From: Quercus robur
Lineage: Eukaryota > Streptophyta > Magnoliopsida > Fagales > Fagaceae
Assembly (NCBI RefSeq): GCF_932294415.1
Contig: NC_065538.1
Span: 19,738,167 to 19,802,166, forward strand
DNA: 64,000 nucleotides
Direction of reading: 5' to 3'
This document shows, piece after piece, positions 60,961 through 64,000 of this stretch (the first letter of the stretch is position 1; every line of letters begins with the position of its first letter). The position numbers were made by a program, and so were the translations under genes. Below the pieces are notes generated by a model. It did not search any database. It had not been told where the DNA came from and saw only the letters and a program-made list of their open reading frames with translations.

Positions 60961-61576
60961 GTTTTTATCATTCATGAAAGTGGGGACAATATAACGTTGT
61001 TATACTCCAAAAATACCTAATAATTTTTCATGCACTAGATAAGTACATTTTGACTAATATAGTAACTGATATTTGGTAGAGACTGACTTAGAAGTTGAGG
61101 TGTTAACCAAGTACATGTTAAACAATAGTGCTATTAATTTTGTCTTTGATGTTCCAATTTAGCAAATTCAATGGTAACGATATTTTGGGGTTAAGCAATG
61201 TTTAGAAGACAATAGCAATTAGTGGTAGAAAATATCACAGAGAAAAATTAATATGCCAGCCTATATTAAGATTAAGTCTTAGTTTATATTATTCTTATTT
61301 TTTGTTTCATTGTTAGTTTCTCATTTAACTTAGGGTTCTTAATTGATATAGAGATTCAGTTTAAGCGTGTACAAACAGAATCCATAACACAAAGAACTAT
61401 AACTCTTCCACTAAACCTAACTTCTACAAGAACTCTAGGCTTAGCCAACAAAAAGAATAAAGAAAACCTCTTGGTAATAACTTTTATTGATAACAACTTA
61501 CTATTATCAACTTCGCCAAAATTAATCTCTTTGTAATTTCACCAAAAAAAAAAAACTCCGTATGGTGTTGTTCAAG

Positions 61577-61861
61577 CTATATATATAATGCGTTTGAATT
61601 TTTTATGTCCATAAAAACACCCTTAAGATTTTCATCAAACATTTGGTTTACATAACCCTCTTGTATGGTTCTTAGATTACACAAATAACTTACCTTCAAC
61701 ATAAATTCATAATTTTCAGAGTAATCATCGCAGATTGGTGGCAAATCCAAATCAACAAATGAAACTCTTTCAATGTGTTTATCCTCCTCATCAACATCGA
61801 ACGATTTCCCTTCTCCATATGCGTTTAGGATGACAATTTTGAGGCCGATTAACAATGGCAC
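61577..61861 (-). other. Unidentified 94-codon open frame
   Basis: The frame encodes an acidic, non-repetitive peptide (FDVDEEDKHIERVSFVDLDL in its middle). Composition is more protein-like than the surrounding random frames, but I recognise no family and see no splice-compatible neighbours. It may be a relic exon of a gene or transposon. Confidence 0.25.
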
Positions 61862-64000
61862 TGCATAACTTTGGTACGATGGTCATTTCACACGTATAAG
61901 TGCTTGTGGGGTAAGGGCTGGGATTCAAGTCTTTAAAAATGAGCTTCACATATATATACATTTAGATTAGGTTAGAGTAGAAATTTTATCTTGTATTAAA
62001 AAAAAAAAAAAAACAATGGCTGATGTGGTATGCTACTTTCAAAGCATATAGAATTATTCCTTTATCCACTAAATGAGCGCCTCTAGTTGTGCATTGCATC
62101 AAACCTCATTGTATTCATGCAAATCATCTATGGAAACATGTCTTCCCCACAAGCTTCTCTTTATACCATGGTAGAAACATAACCTTGCTCTGATACTAAA
62201 CTAACTGATGATTAACATGTTTGGTGTGGACTTTAACTTATCTAGAAAAGAATTAAAAATACCTGAAATTTAGAAAATAACAACCTCTTGAAGTCCAAAA
62301 AATTATATACAAATAATACAATATTATAAATTATGGTCTGATCAACCATGTGCATTATATATTTTCTTTCCTACTACTTTATCTGTTTATTATTGCTTTC
62401 TTAGTTAGAATAGAAGTCCTAGTTGTATTAATAATAATTTAAAAAAAAGGGTGTAAGGATTATTTGGAAATGGGAACATAAATATTTGTTTCTTCATTAG
62501 ATTATTAAAACCCTTTTATTTTACAAGAGTTGCCATCACACACTTCTTTTCAGGAGTTGAGTTACCATTTTGGATCCATTTTGATGAGTTGCGTGGTTTG
62601 AATCTAGTTTTTTAATTTGTATACCGCAAAGGTGTCGCACTCCTTAGTCCTAACCTCTTCCAATAAAAATTTCCAATCACCCTTTTTATATCTCTAGTTT
62701 AATAGTTATGATAGGATTTGGTTAGGTTTATGTGAAAAGTTGATTCATACTTATAATTAAGAGATTAGTTTATCCACTCTGACTCCCTGGTGGTGCGAGT
62801 GCAAGAAATAATTTGAAGAGAGGATAAGTATGTAGATAATGATGTTAGAGTTAACAAAAGATGAAGATATATATATATATATATATATTATTCTTGACTC
62901 AAACAAAGTTTAATCTTAGCTGAAATGATTAGATAAAATCATGATTACAATATATTATGTTAAAAAGATATAAGAGTTATTCAAATTTCAAAACATATAA
63001 ATTAATGTTGCAACACTTGCAAGTACTTTTAAACCTGCTTTTTCTGGTCGGTTTTAAAAAATGAATCCTATAAATCCCATTAACTATTTTTTACTTGATA
63101 ATAGTCAATTTTATTCGCCAAAAAAAAAAAAATAATAATAAAGAGGGATACATGATACATCAAGCTTTGGGCTGAGACCATCTCTAAGGCAGTATTCATA
63201 GCAGAGGGCAGAACTGAGATCGCGACTGGCCCAAATATCGTCAACTTGACATGGTGGTTGGGGATACTGGATAGTGAAGTAGTAGTAAGTAGTGACGTTC
63301 TTAATCCAAAATCTCTCATGCCTAACTAAATTTTAGTACTCCTTCAAAAATAAAGAAGTGCCAAGTGCCAACATGTTTGTAGCCTAGAGGCAACCACCAG
63401 TCAACAAGACTCTAGTCTTAGGTTTAAGTATCATCTTTTTTTTTTTTTTTTTTTTGAGAGATTAGTTAGGTAAGTTAGAACATGGAAAATCTAGTGTACT
63501 AACAGGTCTAATATCACTAACGGTATACTAACAAAATGGTCTAAGTCTTGTTAGTCTAGCGGAAGTTTTAAACCTTTGTGTTAGAAATTGGTTTTAACTT
63601 ATAGTGTTTGTTTCTGATAATTAGTTTTAAAAACTTAAATTAAGTGAGTGTTTGGATTTAGTTGAAACACTCACTTATGTTTGCGTCTGCGTTTTTGTGT
63701 GGGTCCCTGCACTGTTCACGAGACCTACAAGTACTTCTTTTCACAAAAACAACTTTAAAAATTGAGTTTCATGTCACTATTCACACATTTAAAAATTATT
63801 TTGTTATAATATTTTCGGTTTTCAATTTTTAATTTTTAGAAATAAATGGTATCTAAACAGACCCTAAATGAAAGCTATCTATTATAAATTTATAAACCCC
63901 CCAAACAATGAGATAGATATGAACTGGGATTGTTGTCATGCCCAATTCGTTGGCCCATTCTTCGGCTGCCGGCAGCATTGTTCTTTCACAGGGCCCACAT
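61862..64000. other. Intergenic DNA, no gene recognised
   Basis: AT microsatellite at about 62870-62888, T-run at about 63437-63455. A short minus-strand stretch (about 63325-63150) has a cysteine-containing frame, noted under findings. Nothing else is supported. Confidence 0.4.

Overview
This window is nuclear DNA of a flowering plant. It is AT-rich, has intron-split genes, and carries plant-specific repeat families throughout. The gene families and the repeat spectrum fit a woody eudicot, perhaps Fagales; that placement is a guess from sequence style only.

Four genes are well supported. They are a tRNA-Ser(CGA) at 7260-7341 (+); an intronless short PPR gene resembling THA8 of chloroplast group II intron splicing at 10378-11106 (+); PEX2, a peroxisomal RING-type ubiquitin ligase subunit with eight coding exons, at 25883-34822 (+); and a bHLH68-like transcription factor with nine coding exons at 42032-45465 (+). 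All splice junctions were placed by hand. The reading frame stays open across every junction, giving proteins of 345 aa (PEX2) and 324 aa (bHLH68-like). The genes have unrelated roles and no operon-like link.

The rest is mostly mobile-element material. 1-10 kb: intergenic DNA, the tRNA and small inverted-repeat elements. 12-14.6 kb: a truncated Ty3/gypsy remnant that runs into a ~30-bp minisatellite and then a ~95-bp satellite. 15.8-16.6 kb: a possible solo LTR. 17.4-24.3 kb: a nearly complete Ty3/gypsy chromovirus on the minus strand, with ~1.14-kb LTRs about 2% diverged, a 5-bp target duplication, a primer binding site and a single-frame gag-pol with six nonsense codons. 29.2-30.4 kb: a dead LINE fragment antisense inside PEX2 intron 5. 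40-41 kb: a MULE-type element and a SINE with perfect target duplications. 48.2-49.5 kb: a PIF/Harbinger-type element that appears to carry a captured host-gene fragment. 51.4-59.2 kb: a nest of several transposons inserted into one another (PIF/Harbinger, LTR-like, Helitron, MULE, second PIF/Harbinger). 59-64 kb: no gene recognised, with one LTR-like stretch and scattered repeats.

I found no wholly unknown system. The least ordinary items are the gene-capturing Harbinger element, the nested cluster, and the chromovirus whose reading frame runs across the polypurine tract into its own LTR.
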